From Scatosoma sp900555925 (lineage in GTDB: Bacteria; Bacillota; Clostridia; Christensenellales; Borkfalkiaceae), in the NCBI GenBank assembly GCA_959603585.1, contig CAUGYD010000005.1:155133-219132 (forward strand): a DNA stretch of 64,000 nt. Reading direction: 5' to 3'. The notes under the pieces are model-generated. The model worked only from the letters and a program-made list of their open reading frames with translations. It did no database searches and was not told the DNA's origin. Positions 16,082-26,300 of the stretch are shown here, piece after piece. How positions within the stretch are numbered: the stretch's first letter is position 1; each line of letters begins with the position of its first letter. The position numbers and the translations under genes are program-made.

Positions 16082-17743
16082 TTAAATACAAGTCATATAG
16101 AACAGCGAAGAAAACACGAGAAAAGCGCCCGTCGAAACGGCTGTCAGACGGCCGAGCGTCACGGAGAGCGCGTCTCCTTCCCGCGTGAGTCTTCTTTCGA
16201 CCAGCCAAAGCGTCAACCCCATTCCTAAAATCATGGGCATGATATAACGGAAATCCATCGTGCAACCGTAGGGCATGGAAATATAAAAATAGATTTCCGA
16301 AAGCGCCTGCGACTGAACGAGCAGGAACGTAAAGAAAACATCGCGCGCCGATTTTTTCCATTCTCTGCGTCTCAGTTCGTCTTTCCTGTCGTATCTGAAA
16401 ATCAGATACAGCGCGCGGATGAGCGCGGCAAACAGCAAAAATGCGGACAGGAACGCTAGCACCGTCGCCGCGACGGCAAAGCCTTCGCCCTGCCAATAGG
16501 AAAATTCTCCGAATATGGAGGAACGCAGCGCATAGTTGAACAAATTGTAATTTCCCTCGAACGGACGGCACCAAAGAGAGCCGAAATACTCCTTCCAATC
16601 AAAGGCGATAAAAAAGCGGGAGAAAAAAGAATGGTCGCCCGTATACAGCTTTGAATTGAGATTGGAAAACACAAAGCCGAAAGGTTGGTCAAACCGAAGT
16701 TTCGCATACACCTGAAACCAAAGTCCGAGCGGCGCACATACGAGAAGAAATACCCCGTATTCCGCAAACAGCTTTTGAAGGGACAGCGCTTCTCCGTTCT
16801 TCTTTACTGAGCCGACAAATTCCCAAACAAAAATTCCCGCGATGGGAAGACAGACCGTCGCGGAGGAGAGTTTGGACATCATTCCCAGCCCCACGCAAAG
16901 CCCGCAGGCGAGAATATTCCCGAACCCTTTGTCCCGCTTCCACCATTTCAAAGCAAAGTACAGCGCTAAAATTGCAAACATATACGAGACGCCGTCATTA
17001 TTCAGCATGCCGGAAAATTGGATATTTCTCGGATACAGCGTCACAAAAGCCGATATGAGCATAGCGCCTTTTCCCCGAATATCGAACAGGCGGAGAATCT
17101 TCAACATCGTCACGCAGGCGACAAACGAATACAAGACGCTTAATATTTGGCAGGAGGAATAGAGAAAATAACGTTCCGCTTCAATATACTCCGGACAGCC
17201 CGCTAAAAATTTTTCGGGGAAATATTCCCCGAAAGGAAGCAATCTCGACAAGCTATTTGAAAGCCCCTCCATAAAGTGCATAAATCCCGCTTGCAGCAGT
17301 GCGTTGAGCGGAGGATGATAAAACTGATAAGCGTTGGAGGACGGGAGCTTTCCAGTAGAAAAAATCGTCCAGGCGTAAGCCTCGTGACCGTCGAAATTTT
17401 TGGTAAACGTATCGTGCTGGCGCGCCGAAGCGGGCGTATACAGCATATAACCGATTCTGAGCGCCAACCCCGCGACGAGGACAAGAACTGCAAAGCGCCT
17501 CGCCGTCAGTTTCTTCTCCAATGCCAAAAATATTCCGACAAACGCTACCCCGCCTATGACGCAGGCAGTAATTGCCTGCGCCACGACGCCGTCCCTCTCG
17601 ACGGAATACAGCGGTTTGACGATGAGAAAAAGCAGCGTCGTCAAAAGAAAAACCGCCGCATACAGCGCAATTTCACCCAAGCAGGAAAGGCGGTCTTTAT
17701 GGGCGGGCGCAGTCGTCAACGGAAAGGCGTCACTTGTCTGCAT
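16082..17743 (-). CDS. ArnT/PMT-like membrane glycosyltransferase (GT39 type)
   Basis: 553 residues with about eleven hydrophobic helices. After an N-terminal helix pair, LRIGYMLYTPASARQHDTFTKNFDGHEAYA gives the acidic first external loop, and QFYHPPLNALLQAGF is the HPPL motif shared by PMT_2 enzymes. GVSYMFAILALYFALKWW and later segments fit the GT-C fold. Start 17743 follows GAGGTC and overlaps the end of the FAD oxidoreductase by 14 nt, so the two are translationally coupled. Substrate unknown; likely transfers a sugar from a polyprenyl phosphate carrier. Confidence 0.8.
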   Translation of the reverse strand: MQTSDAFPLTTAPAHKDRLSCLGEIALYAAVFLLTTLLFLIVKPLYSVERDGVVAQAITACVIGGVAFVGIFLALEKKLTARRFAVLVLVAGLALRIGYMLYTPASARQHDTFTKNFDGHEAYAWTIFSTGKLPSSNAYQFYHPPLNALLQAGFMHFMEGLSNSLSRLLPFGEYFPEKFLAGCPEYIEAERYFLYSSCQILSVLYSFVACVTMLKILRLFDIRGKGAMLISAFVTLYPRNIQFSGMLNNDGVSYMFAILALYFALKWWKRDKGFGNILACGLCVGLGMMSKLSSATVCLPIAGIFVWEFVGSVKKNGEALSLQKLFAEYGVFLLVCAPLGLWFQVYAKLRFDQPFGFVFSNLNSKLYTGDHSFFSRFFIAFDWKEYFGSLWCRPFEGNYNLFNYALRSSIFGEFSYWQGEGFAVAATVLAFLSAFLLFAALIRALYLIFRYDRKDELRRREWKKSARDVFFTFLLVQSQALSEIYFYISMPYGCTMDFRYIMPMILGMGLTLWLVERRLTREGDALSVTLGRLTAVSTGAFLVFSSLFYMTCI

Positions 17744-19292
17744 CTTTGACCTCGTGATAGCTCTTTTCCGTATTCACATTCCAGAGTGCGGATTTATCCG
17801 AATTTCCCGTCAAAATACATTCCGCGGCTACCATGGAAGTAACCATGGAATGATCCATATTATTATAGCGGTGCTGACCGTTACGCCCCACACAATAGAG
17901 ATTAACCAGCGTATCGAGATAGTCCCGAACCTTTCCAAATTCGGCGTAACTGCCGAAATACGCGGGATAGGCCTTCTTTACCCGAATGAGCGTGGAATCC
18001 GATACGTCCGCCTCCGATTCGATTACGCCGATTTTTTTTAGCTCACCGATTGCCTTTTTGATAAACTCCTCCTTCGGGCACGTCCACATCTCGTCCCCTT
18101 CCGTACAGAAATATTCAAGACCGATCCAGACCTTATGTTCGGGGTCCTTCGTCATGTAGGGAGACCAATTATTGAAAATCTGTATCCGCCCCAAGCGGAC
18201 ATCCCTATCCTGAACATATATCCAGCAATCGGGAACAATATTCCCGAGCGTCTTTATCTTCGTCTTATTCCTCACTTTCAGCTTATCCAAAAGCAGCCCC
18301 ACCGTAATGAAATCCCGATAAGGAAGTTCGGTTGCGACGCGATATGCGTCGCAAGGAACATGTTCCTTGCCGACTGCTTCAATGAAATCCTTTATCGGCA
18401 TGGAAGAAATAAAGTAATCCGCCGTATATTCCCTGCCGTCCGATGTAATAACCGAGGTCACTTTATCCCCGGATGTTTTTATTTTCGTCACAGGGCTGGA
18501 AAAATAAATCTTCCCTCCCATTTCCACTATCTTTTCCGCCATCTTTTCGTAGAGCTGGCCCGGTCCCTTCTTGGGATATAAAAATTGCTCTATGAGGCTG
18601 GTCTCTACCTCGCCGCCCTTCTTGCGAAAAGGCTTCGTCAAGGCGTTTTTAATCGCTTTTGAAACCGAAAGCCCCTTCACGCGCTGCGCACCCCAATCCG
18701 CGGAAATATCCCGCGGGTGCACTCCCCATAGTTTTTCCGTATAATCCTCAAAAAACATCGAATACAACGGCTTCCCGAAACGGTTGATGTAAAAGTTTTC
18801 CAGATTATTCTCCTCGCGCTTATGTATACAGCTTCCGATATACCCGAAACCCGCTTTCACGGTACGGAGAAAACCCATATTTATAAAGGTACGGGCTTTG
18901 AGCGAAATGGGATAATCGAAAAATTTCCGGAGATAAATAATCCGGGATACACGGGTGCGGACCAGCATCGTTTCGTCCGTCGTTTCGGGATCGGGCCCGC
19001 CCTCCGAAAGAGGCTTGTCCCGACTTAAAAGAAAGTCGTCCTTACTCGGCTTGCCCTGTACGGGCAAAAGCGACGTCCACAAGGTCGTTACTCGTTCGTC
19101 TTTGGAAAAAAAACGGTGGCCGCCGATATCCATGCGGTTGCCTTTATAGGTGGCCGTACGGGAAATTCCTCCTACAAAGTCCTCCGCTTCCAAAATCACG
19201 GGACAAAAATCCCGGGACTTTGTTAAAAGTTCATACGCCGCGGTAAGCCCCGCCGGACCCGCTCCGATAATCACAACCGTCTTTTTCTCCAT
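17730..19292 (-). CDS. NAD(P)/FAD-dependent oxidoreductase, UDP-galactopyranose mutase-like
   Basis: 520 residues. N-terminal Rossmann motif VVIIGAGPAGLTAAYELL, then VGGISRTATYKGNRMDIGGHRFFSKD (FAD contact as in UDP-galactopyranose mutase and amino oxidases), and a C-terminal FAD-binding YCVGRNGQHRYNNMDHSM. Members often sit beside GtrA and GT-C glycosyltransferases, as here, and are thought to modify the sugar or lipid precursor; the exact reaction is not established. First gene of the three-gene unit. Confidence 0.82.
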   Translation of the reverse strand: MEKKTVVIIGAGPAGLTAAYELLTKSRDFCPVILEAEDFVGGISRTATYKGNRMDIGGHRFFSKDERVTTLWTSLLPVQGKPSKDDFLLSRDKPLSEGGPDPETTDETMLVRTRVSRIIYLRKFFDYPISLKARTFINMGFLRTVKAGFGYIGSCIHKREENNLENFYINRFGKPLYSMFFEDYTEKLWGVHPRDISADWGAQRVKGLSVSKAIKNALTKPFRKKGGEVETSLIEQFLYPKKGPGQLYEKMAEKIVEMGGKIYFSSPVTKIKTSGDKVTSVITSDGREYTADYFISSMPIKDFIEAVGKEHVPCDAYRVATELPYRDFITVGLLLDKLKVRNKTKIKTLGNIVPDCWIYVQDRDVRLGRIQIFNNWSPYMTKDPEHKVWIGLEYFCTEGDEMWTCPKEEFIKKAIGELKKIGVIESEADVSDSTLIRVKKAYPAYFGSYAEFGKVRDYLDTLVNLYCVGRNGQHRYNNMDHSMVTSMVAAECILTGNSDKSALWNVNTEKSYHEVKDADK

Positions 19293-19356
19293 ATTCTCCC
19301 TCCGTATATCTATAAAGTAGAAAGTTATTCCTTATAACGTTGCATTTCCATAAAAA

Positions 19357-19385
19357 ATTATACCATTTCTATCCCAAAATGTCAA
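19357..19385 (-). promoter_or_regulatory. sigma-A promoter of the FAD oxidoreductase-GT39-gtrA unit
   Basis: Reverse strand TTGACA, 17-nt spacer, TATAAT, 64 nt before the ATG, which has a GGAGGGAG Shine-Dalgarno sequence. Confidence 0.85.
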
Positions 19386-19463
19386 GGGCTCAAAAATACG
19401 CAGAAAAAACGCTGATGGAAAAATATTGCGAAAGAACGAAAAAACAAATATTTTTCCAAATAT

Positions 19464-19495
19464 AAAGCCGCGCAGGGAAATCCCTGCGCGGCTTT
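19464..19495 (-). terminator. terminator of rpoBC
   Basis: Perfect 14-bp stem AAAGCCGCGCAGGG/CCCTGCGCGGCTTT a few bases past the rpoC stop; reverse strand continues TTTATATTT. Confidence 0.85.
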
Positions 19496-19499
19496 GCCG

Positions 19500-22400
19500 T
19501 CAGGCGAGAATATCGCCCACGGAAGTTTCCTGCGCTTCGGCGGCGGGAGCCGTCTCCGCGGGTTCTTCCTGAGGCGCGGCGGGCTTATCATAGCCGACCG
19601 CTGCCATTTCGTCGGAAACGTTCGCCGTCGATTCCTTATAGCTGCCCACGAACTGCGGGGAAAGATTTTTATAGTCTTTCATGCCCGTGCCCGCGGGAAT
19701 GAGTTTACCGATAATGACGTTTTCTTTCAGGCCAACGAGATAATCTCTCTTGGTGCGGATGGCCGCTTCCGTGAGCACCCTCGACGTTTCCTGGAAGGAC
19801 GCCGCGGACAGGAAGCTGTCCGTCGCCAGCGACGCCTTCGTGATACCCAACAGCACGCGCTTCGCAAGAGCGGGCGCGCCGCCCTTTGCCATCGCTTTGC
19901 CGCATTCGTCCTGGAAGGTCGTCATGTCCACCAGCTCACCGGGGAGCAAATCGGTGTCGCCCGAGCTTTCCACTCTGACCTTTTTCAGCATCTGGCGAAC
20001 GATGATTTCGATATGCTTATCGTTGATATCGACGCCCTGAGAACGATATACCGACTGTACCTGTTCGAGAATATAATCCTGAACGCCCTTGACGCCCTGC
20101 ACGCGCAGGATATCCTGGGGATACACGCTTCCCGAATTGAGAAGCACGCCGGGAGTCACTCTGTCGCCTTTCTTGACCTTTACCTCCGCATTGAAGGGAA
20201 GAACATATTCCTTCTTCACTTCGCCCGTGGCTTCGTCCTTGACCTTGATATGGTTGAGGTTATCCGAATTGTCGATGTCTACGATACCCTCGACTTCGCA
20301 AATCGTCGCGCAGCCTTTGGGTTTTCTGACCTCGAAAAGTTCCTCGACGCGGGGAAGACCCTGCGTGATGTCGCCCGTAGCCGCAATACCGCCCGTATGG
20401 AAAGTACGCATCGTGAGCTGCGTGCCCGGTTCGCCGATGGACTGCGCCGCAATCGTTCCGACCGCCTCGCCCACCTGCACGGGAAGCGTCGTCGCCATGT
20501 TCTTGCCGTAGCACTTCGCACAGACGCCCACGCGGGAAGAACAGGTGAAGATACTGCGAATGGAAACTTCCGTGACGCCCGCGTCACAAATTTCCTTCGC
20601 TTTTTCTTCCGTAATGAACTCGTTCTGTCCGACGAGAATTTCGCCCGTCGAAGGATTTACGACGTCCTCCGCCGCAAAACGCCCCGTTAATCTGTCTTTC
20701 AGGCTCTCGATTTCTCTTCCGTCTGCGCCGAAAATCGCCTTTACTTTCATGCCCTGCGGCTTTCTGCCCGCATAGCAGTCGTCCTCGCGGACGATGATTT
20801 CGTGAGAGACGTCCACGAGACGGCGGGTAAGATAACCCGAGTCGGCCGTTTTCAGCGCCGTATCCGTCAAACCTTTTCTTCCGCCGTGCGAAGAAATGAA
20901 ATATTCCAGAACGGAAAGTCCGTTTCTGAAACAGGATTTGACGGGAACCTCGATCTTTTTACCCTGCGGGTTGACCATGAGTCCGCGCATGCCCGAAAGC
21001 TGCTTAATCTGGTCGATAGAGCCGCGGGCGCCGGAGTCCGCCATCATCCAGATGGGATTGAATTTATCCTCCTCGCCCTGCTTCTTCAACAGTCCCGCCA
21101 CTTTATCCGTCGCGTTATCCCATTGAGAAATGACGGCGAGATACCTCTCCTCCTCGTTCAGAAGTCCGCGCGCGTACTTCTTCGCGATTTTGGAAACCTC
21201 CGCTTCCGCGTGGTCTACGATTTCCGCCTTTTCGGGAGGTATCTTCATGTCGAATACCGACGTCGTGAGCGCCGCCAGCGTCGAATATTTATAGCCGCGC
21301 TCCTTGATGGCGTCGAGAACGTACGACGCCTTGGGCGCCGCGCCCGTCTTGAAGCAGGCTTCGACGATTCTCGAAAGGTGCTTCTTGCCGATCGCCCTCG
21401 CGCTGCCGATAAACTCCGTATCGAGTTCCAGCCTCAAATAGGATTCCGGCGTATCTCTCTTGACAAAGCCCAAATCCTGAGGAAGCCCATCGTTATAAAT
21501 CAAACGCCCGATCGTCGTCTTGATGATGCCGATGACCTCGCGCTTGCCCGTCTTTTCGTTCAGACGGACCGTCGCTTCTTTGATGGGCGTCTCGCCCGCC
21601 TTATTATCCACGGGGCAGGTATACGGCAAAGGCAAATCGTCGAATTTACCCTCGGGAAGCTCCACGACGCGCTTCAAATACATTTCGTCCTGCTCGTGCG
21701 CGACCTTCGTCTGATAGGCCAAAATCGCTTCGTTCTCGGACGAGTACACGGGCGGGATATATACCTCCCCGTTTTCGTCGGGACGGCCCTGCTCGTCGTA
21801 CTTCTTGCCCTCCTCCCTGCGCTTGATGGTCAGGCAGTACGCGCCGATAATCATATCCTGTGTCGGGGACATGACCGATTTCCCGTCCGCAAGTTTCAGA
21901 ATATTATTCGCCGAAAGCATGAGGAAGCGGGCCTCCGCCTGCGCCTCGATGCTCAAAGGAAGGTGTACCGCCATCTGGTCGCCGTCGAAGTCCGCATTGA
22001 ACGGGCCGCAGACGAGCGGGGAAATCTTAATCGCACGACCTTCGATAAGCACGGGCTCGAACGCCTGTATGGAAAGGCGGTGCAGCGTCGGCGCGCGGTT
22101 CAAAAGCACGGGGTGATCTTTAATGACGTCTTCCAAAACGTTCCAGACCATGTCCTTCGCTTTCTCGACTGCTCTCTTTGCCGTTTTGATGTTATGGCAC
22201 TGGCCGCTCTCTACCAGCCGCTTCATGATGAACGGCTTGAAAAGCTCGATCGCCATTTCCTTAGGAAGGCCGCACTGATAAATTTTCAGCTCGGGCCCGA
22301 CGACGATAACCGAACGACCGGAATAGTCCACTCGCTTGCCGAGAAGGTTCTGGCGGAAACGTCCCTGCTTGCCGCGGAGCATGCCCGAAAGGGATTTGAG

Positions 22401-23354
22401 CTCCCGATTGGAGGGGCCGCTCAAAGGCTTGCCGCGGCGGCCGTTATCGATGAGCGCGTCCACCGCTTCCTGCAACATGCGCTTTTCGTTCTTGATAATC
22501 ATATCCGGCGCGCCGATTTCCATCATCTTTTTCAGGCGGTTATTGCGGTTGATGACGCGGCGGTAAAGGTCGTTCAAGTCCGACGAGGCAAATCTGCCGC
22601 CGTCGAGCTGCACCATGGGACGGATGTCGGGAGGAATCACCGGAAGCACCGTAAGAATCATCCATTCGGGGCGATTGCCGCTCTTTCTGAACGATTCCAC
22701 TACTTCGAGGCGCTTGATCGCCTTGACCGCTTTCTGGCCCGTCGGGTTCTCCCCGATGACTTTCTTACATTCCTCGCTTTCCTTTTCGAGATCCACCGCC
22801 ATTAAAAGCTCGCGAATGGATTCCGCGCCCATGCCGACTTTCAGGCCCGTCACCGAACTGTCGCCGAAGCGCTCCTCAATTTCGCGGAGCTGCTTGTCGT
22901 TGATGACCTGCTTATACGAAAGCTCGCTGACTTTGCCCGGGTCGAGGACCACATAGGAAGCAAAATAGATGACCTGTTCGAGCTGTTTGGGCCCCATGTC
23001 CAGCAAAAGACCGATCTTGGAGGGCACGCCCTTGAAATACCAGATATGAGAGACGGGAGCCGCAAGCTCGATATGTCCCATTCTCTCGCGGCGTACCTTG
23101 GAACGGGTGATCTCTACCCCGCATTTCTCGCAGATATGCCCTTTATATTTGACCCTTTTATACTTTCCGCAATGACACTCCCAATCCTTCATCGGCCCGA
23201 AAATCTTTTCGCAGAAAAGACCGTCGCGCTCGGGTTTCTGGGTGCGGTAGTTTATCGTTTCGGGCTTCGTCACTTCGCCGTAGGACCATTCTCTGATTTT
23301 TTCCGGAGACGCTATGCTGATTTGAATAGAATTGAAATCGTTTAATTCGTACAT
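19500..23354 (-). CDS. rpoC: DNA-directed RNA polymerase subunit beta'
   Basis: Largest polymerase subunit. 1284 residues, some 80 longer than B. subtilis RpoC. N-terminal zinc site CHCGKYKRVKYKGHICEKC (about 60-78), active-site NADFDGDQMAVH (about 455), bridge/trigger region around SIDQIKQLSGMRGLM, and the second zinc site CSSRVGVCAKCYG near 885. The protein ends in an Ala/Pro/Glu-rich tail (AAPQEEPAETAPAAEAQETS) not seen in most Firmicutes. It starts 21 nt after rpoB. Confidence 0.97.
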   Translation of the reverse strand: MYELNDFNSIQISIASPEKIREWSYGEVTKPETINYRTQKPERDGLFCEKIFGPMKDWECHCGKYKRVKYKGHICEKCGVEITRSKVRRERMGHIELAAPVSHIWYFKGVPSKIGLLLDMGPKQLEQVIYFASYVVLDPGKVSELSYKQVINDKQLREIEERFGDSSVTGLKVGMGAESIRELLMAVDLEKESEECKKVIGENPTGQKAVKAIKRLEVVESFRKSGNRPEWMILTVLPVIPPDIRPMVQLDGGRFASSDLNDLYRRVINRNNRLKKMMEIGAPDMIIKNEKRMLQEAVDALIDNGRRGKPLSGPSNRELKSLSGMLRGKQGRFRQNLLGKRVDYSGRSVIVVGPELKIYQCGLPKEMAIELFKPFIMKRLVESGQCHNIKTAKRAVEKAKDMVWNVLEDVIKDHPVLLNRAPTLHRLSIQAFEPVLIEGRAIKISPLVCGPFNADFDGDQMAVHLPLSIEAQAEARFLMLSANNILKLADGKSVMSPTQDMIIGAYCLTIKRREEGKKYDEQGRPDENGEVYIPPVYSSENEAILAYQTKVAHEQDEMYLKRVVELPEGKFDDLPLPYTCPVDNKAGETPIKEATVRLNEKTGKREVIGIIKTTIGRLIYNDGLPQDLGFVKRDTPESYLRLELDTEFIGSARAIGKKHLSRIVEACFKTGAAPKASYVLDAIKERGYKYSTLAALTTSVFDMKIPPEKAEIVDHAEAEVSKIAKKYARGLLNEEERYLAVISQWDNATDKVAGLLKKQGEEDKFNPIWMMADSGARGSIDQIKQLSGMRGLMVNPQGKKIEVPVKSCFRNGLSVLEYFISSHGGRKGLTDTALKTADSGYLTRRLVDVSHEIIVREDDCYAGRKPQGMKVKAIFGADGREIESLKDRLTGRFAAEDVVNPSTGEILVGQNEFITEEKAKEICDAGVTEVSIRSIFTCSSRVGVCAKCYGKNMATTLPVQVGEAVGTIAAQSIGEPGTQLTMRTFHTGGIAATGDITQGLPRVEELFEVRKPKGCATICEVEGIVDIDNSDNLNHIKVKDEATGEVKKEYVLPFNAEVKVKKGDRVTPGVLLNSGSVYPQDILRVQGVKGVQDYILEQVQSVYRSQGVDINDKHIEIIVRQMLKKVRVESSGDTDLLPGELVDMTTFQDECGKAMAKGGAPALAKRVLLGITKASLATDSFLSAASFQETSRVLTEAAIRTKRDYLVGLKENVIIGKLIPAGTGMKDYKNLSPQFVGSYKESTANVSDEMAAVGYDKPAAPQEEPAETAPAAEAQETSVGDILA

Positions 23355-23375
23355 ATACCTTTCTGTTTCCTCCGA

Positions 23376-26300
23376 TTACTCGTCGTCCTTGCCGTCGTCC
23401 TCGTCGTCGAACAGAGAATCGAATTTGAATTCGTCCGAAATGTCGGAGAAATCATCGTCGTCATCCTCTCTGTCCGATACGAAGTCGTCTTCGTCGTCGC
23501 CTTCGTCTTCAAAGATCGAAACGTCGCCCTCTTCGTCTTCTTCGTCCTCGTCGTCCGCGCTGAAATCGATGTCTTCGAGCTCTTCGTCTTTGAGGAAGTC
23601 TCTTCTGCTCGCCGCGTTATCCGCCGCTTCTTCCTCGTCGTCAAACTCGCGGATAATCAGCTCGTCGCCCGTCTCCGTGAGCACCTTCACGTCCAGCGCC
23701 AAGGATTGAAGCTCTTTCAAGAGGACCTTGAACGCTTCGGGGATTCCCGGCTCGGAAATGTTCTCGCCCTTGACGATGGATTCGTAGGTCTTGACACGGC
23801 CCACGACGTCGTCCGACTTGACCGTGAGAATTTCCTGCAAAATGTGCGCCGCGCCGTACGCTTCCAGCGCCCAGACTTCCATTTCGCCGAAACGCTGACC
23901 GCCGAACTGCGCTTTGCCGCCCAACGGCTGCTGCGTCACGAGACTGTAAGGGCCGATGGAACGCGCGTGAATTTTATCGTCGACGAGGTGAATCAGCTTA
24001 ATCATATACTGCACGCCAATCGTGACGCGGTTCTCGAACGGTTCGCCCGTTCTGCCGTCGAACACGCGGAATTTGCCGTCGACCTTGCCGTCGGGATTCA
24101 AAAGATTGTTTTCGCGGAACATCTGCTCGATGTCCTTCTCCGTCGCGCCGTCGAACACGGGCGTGGCGATTTTCCAGCCGAGCTGTTTGCACACGTAGCC
24201 GAGGTGCACTTCCAGCACCTGTCCGATATTCATACGCGAAGGAACGCCGAGCGGGTTCAACAGGATTTGAAGCGGAGTGCCGTCCGAAAGGAAGGGCATA
24301 TCCGCCTGCGAAAGCACGCGCGAAATGACGCCCTTATTGCCGTGGCGGCCCGCCATCTTATCGCCGACCTGAATTTTGCGCTTCTGCGCGATATACACGC
24401 GCACGAGCTTATTCACGCCCGGTTCGAGTTCGTCCTTGTTCTCCCGCGTGAACACCTTCACGTCCACGACCACGCCGCCTTCCCCGTGGGGAACGCGCAG
24501 GGAAGTGTCCCTGACTTCTCTCGATTTCTCGCCGAAGATCGCGCGAAGGAGCCGCTCCTCGGGAGTGAGCTCCGTCTCGCCCTTCGGGGAGACTTTACCG
24601 ACGAGAATATCGCCGCTCTGCACTTCCGCGCCGATGCGCACAATGCCGTCTTCGTCCAGATCTTTCAGCGCGTCGTCGCCCACGTTGGGAATGTCGCGCG
24701 TGATTTCTTCCTGTCCGAGCTTGGTGTCCCGCGCCTCCGTCTCGTGCTCCTCGATATGAATGGAGGTGAACACGTCGTCCTGCACCAGCTTCTCCGAAAG
24801 CAGAATGGCGTCTTCGTAGTTATAGCCCTCCCACTCCATATAGCCGATGAGAATGTTTTTGCCGAGCGCCAGCTCCCCGTTATTCGTAGAGGGACCGTCT
24901 GCGATGATTTCGCCCTTCGCGACTCTGTCGCCCGTCGAGACGATGGGTCTCTGATTGAGGCAGGTACCCTGGTTGGAACGCTCGAATTTCTTCAAGGGAT
25001 ATTCGCGGATTTTTCCGTCGTCCTCGCGCACCTTTATCATATTGGACGCGCAGCCGACGACCACGCCCGCTTCCTTCGCCATGACCATGACGCCCGAATC
25101 CTTCGCGATCGCCGCTTCGATGCCCGTCGCAACGATGGAAGATTCCGTTTTGAGAAGGGGAACCGCCTGACGCTGCATGTTGGAGCCCATCAGCGCGCGG
25201 TTGGTATCGTCGTTTTCCAGGAAGGGAATGAGCGCCGTCGCGACCGAAACGAGCTGCTTGGGAGATACGTCCATATAGTCCATTTTCTCCCGCGGAAGCT
25301 CGGTGATCAAGTCCTGATGGCGGCAGCCGACGCGCTCGTTGACAAAGCGCCCTTCTGCGTCCAAAGGCTCGTTCGCCTGCGCCACGATATATCTGTCCTC
25401 CTCGTCCGCCGTCAGATAGTCCACGTGGTCGGTGACGATGCCCGTGTCTTTATCGACGCGGCGGTAAGGGCTCATGATGAACCCGTATTCGTTGACCTTC
25501 GCAAACGTCGCGAGCGAGGAAATCAGACCGATGTTCTGGCCTTCCGGCGTCTCTATCGGACACATTCTTCCGTAATGCGTATGGTGTATGTCGCGGACTT
25601 CGAACGTCGCGCGGTCGCGGTTGAGTCCGCCGGGGCCGAGTGCGGAAAGTTTACGCTTATGCGTGAGCTCCGCGATCGGGTTGGTCTGATCCATGAACTG
25701 AGAGAGCTGGGAGGAGCCGAAAAATTCCCGAATTACCGCGGACACGGGACGGATATTGATGAGCCCCGACGGCGTGACCTCCATGGGATCCTGCGTCGCC
25801 ATTCTCTCCTTGATGAGGCGTTCGAGGCGCGCGATACCCACGCGGAGCTGATTTTGAAGCAGCTCACCCACCGAACGCACGCGGCGGTTGCCCAAATGGT
25901 CGATATTGTCTATCGTGCCGATTCCGTAACGGAGGTCGAGGTTGGTGGACACGGACGCGACGATGTCGTCCACCGTCACGTGCTTATGGCAGAGCTTATC
26001 CGCCAGCGGGCGGATTTCCTTCTTCTCCTCTTTCGTCGGAACGGGATTTTCGCGGCCGAGCACTGCGTGGAAAGTCTTACACGCCTGCACGAATTTGCGG
26101 CGGTTGTCGCGGCGCTTTTCGCGGTTCTTTTTCTCCTCCTGCTTCTCGTCCGCCTCTTCGGGCTTCTCGTGCGTATAGTAAAGCGCGTCGATCTCGTCGA
26201 CGTATTTTTCCGCCACTTCCTCCACCGTCATCGTCTTGCAGTCCTCGGCGACGAGCTTGGAGAAGCGGTAGTTGGGATAATAAATCGTGGGAAGCAGGCC

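Noticed and set aside
20802..22805. 667-codon + strand frame opposite rpoC
   Set aside because: Antisense shadow of rpoC with no start signal.
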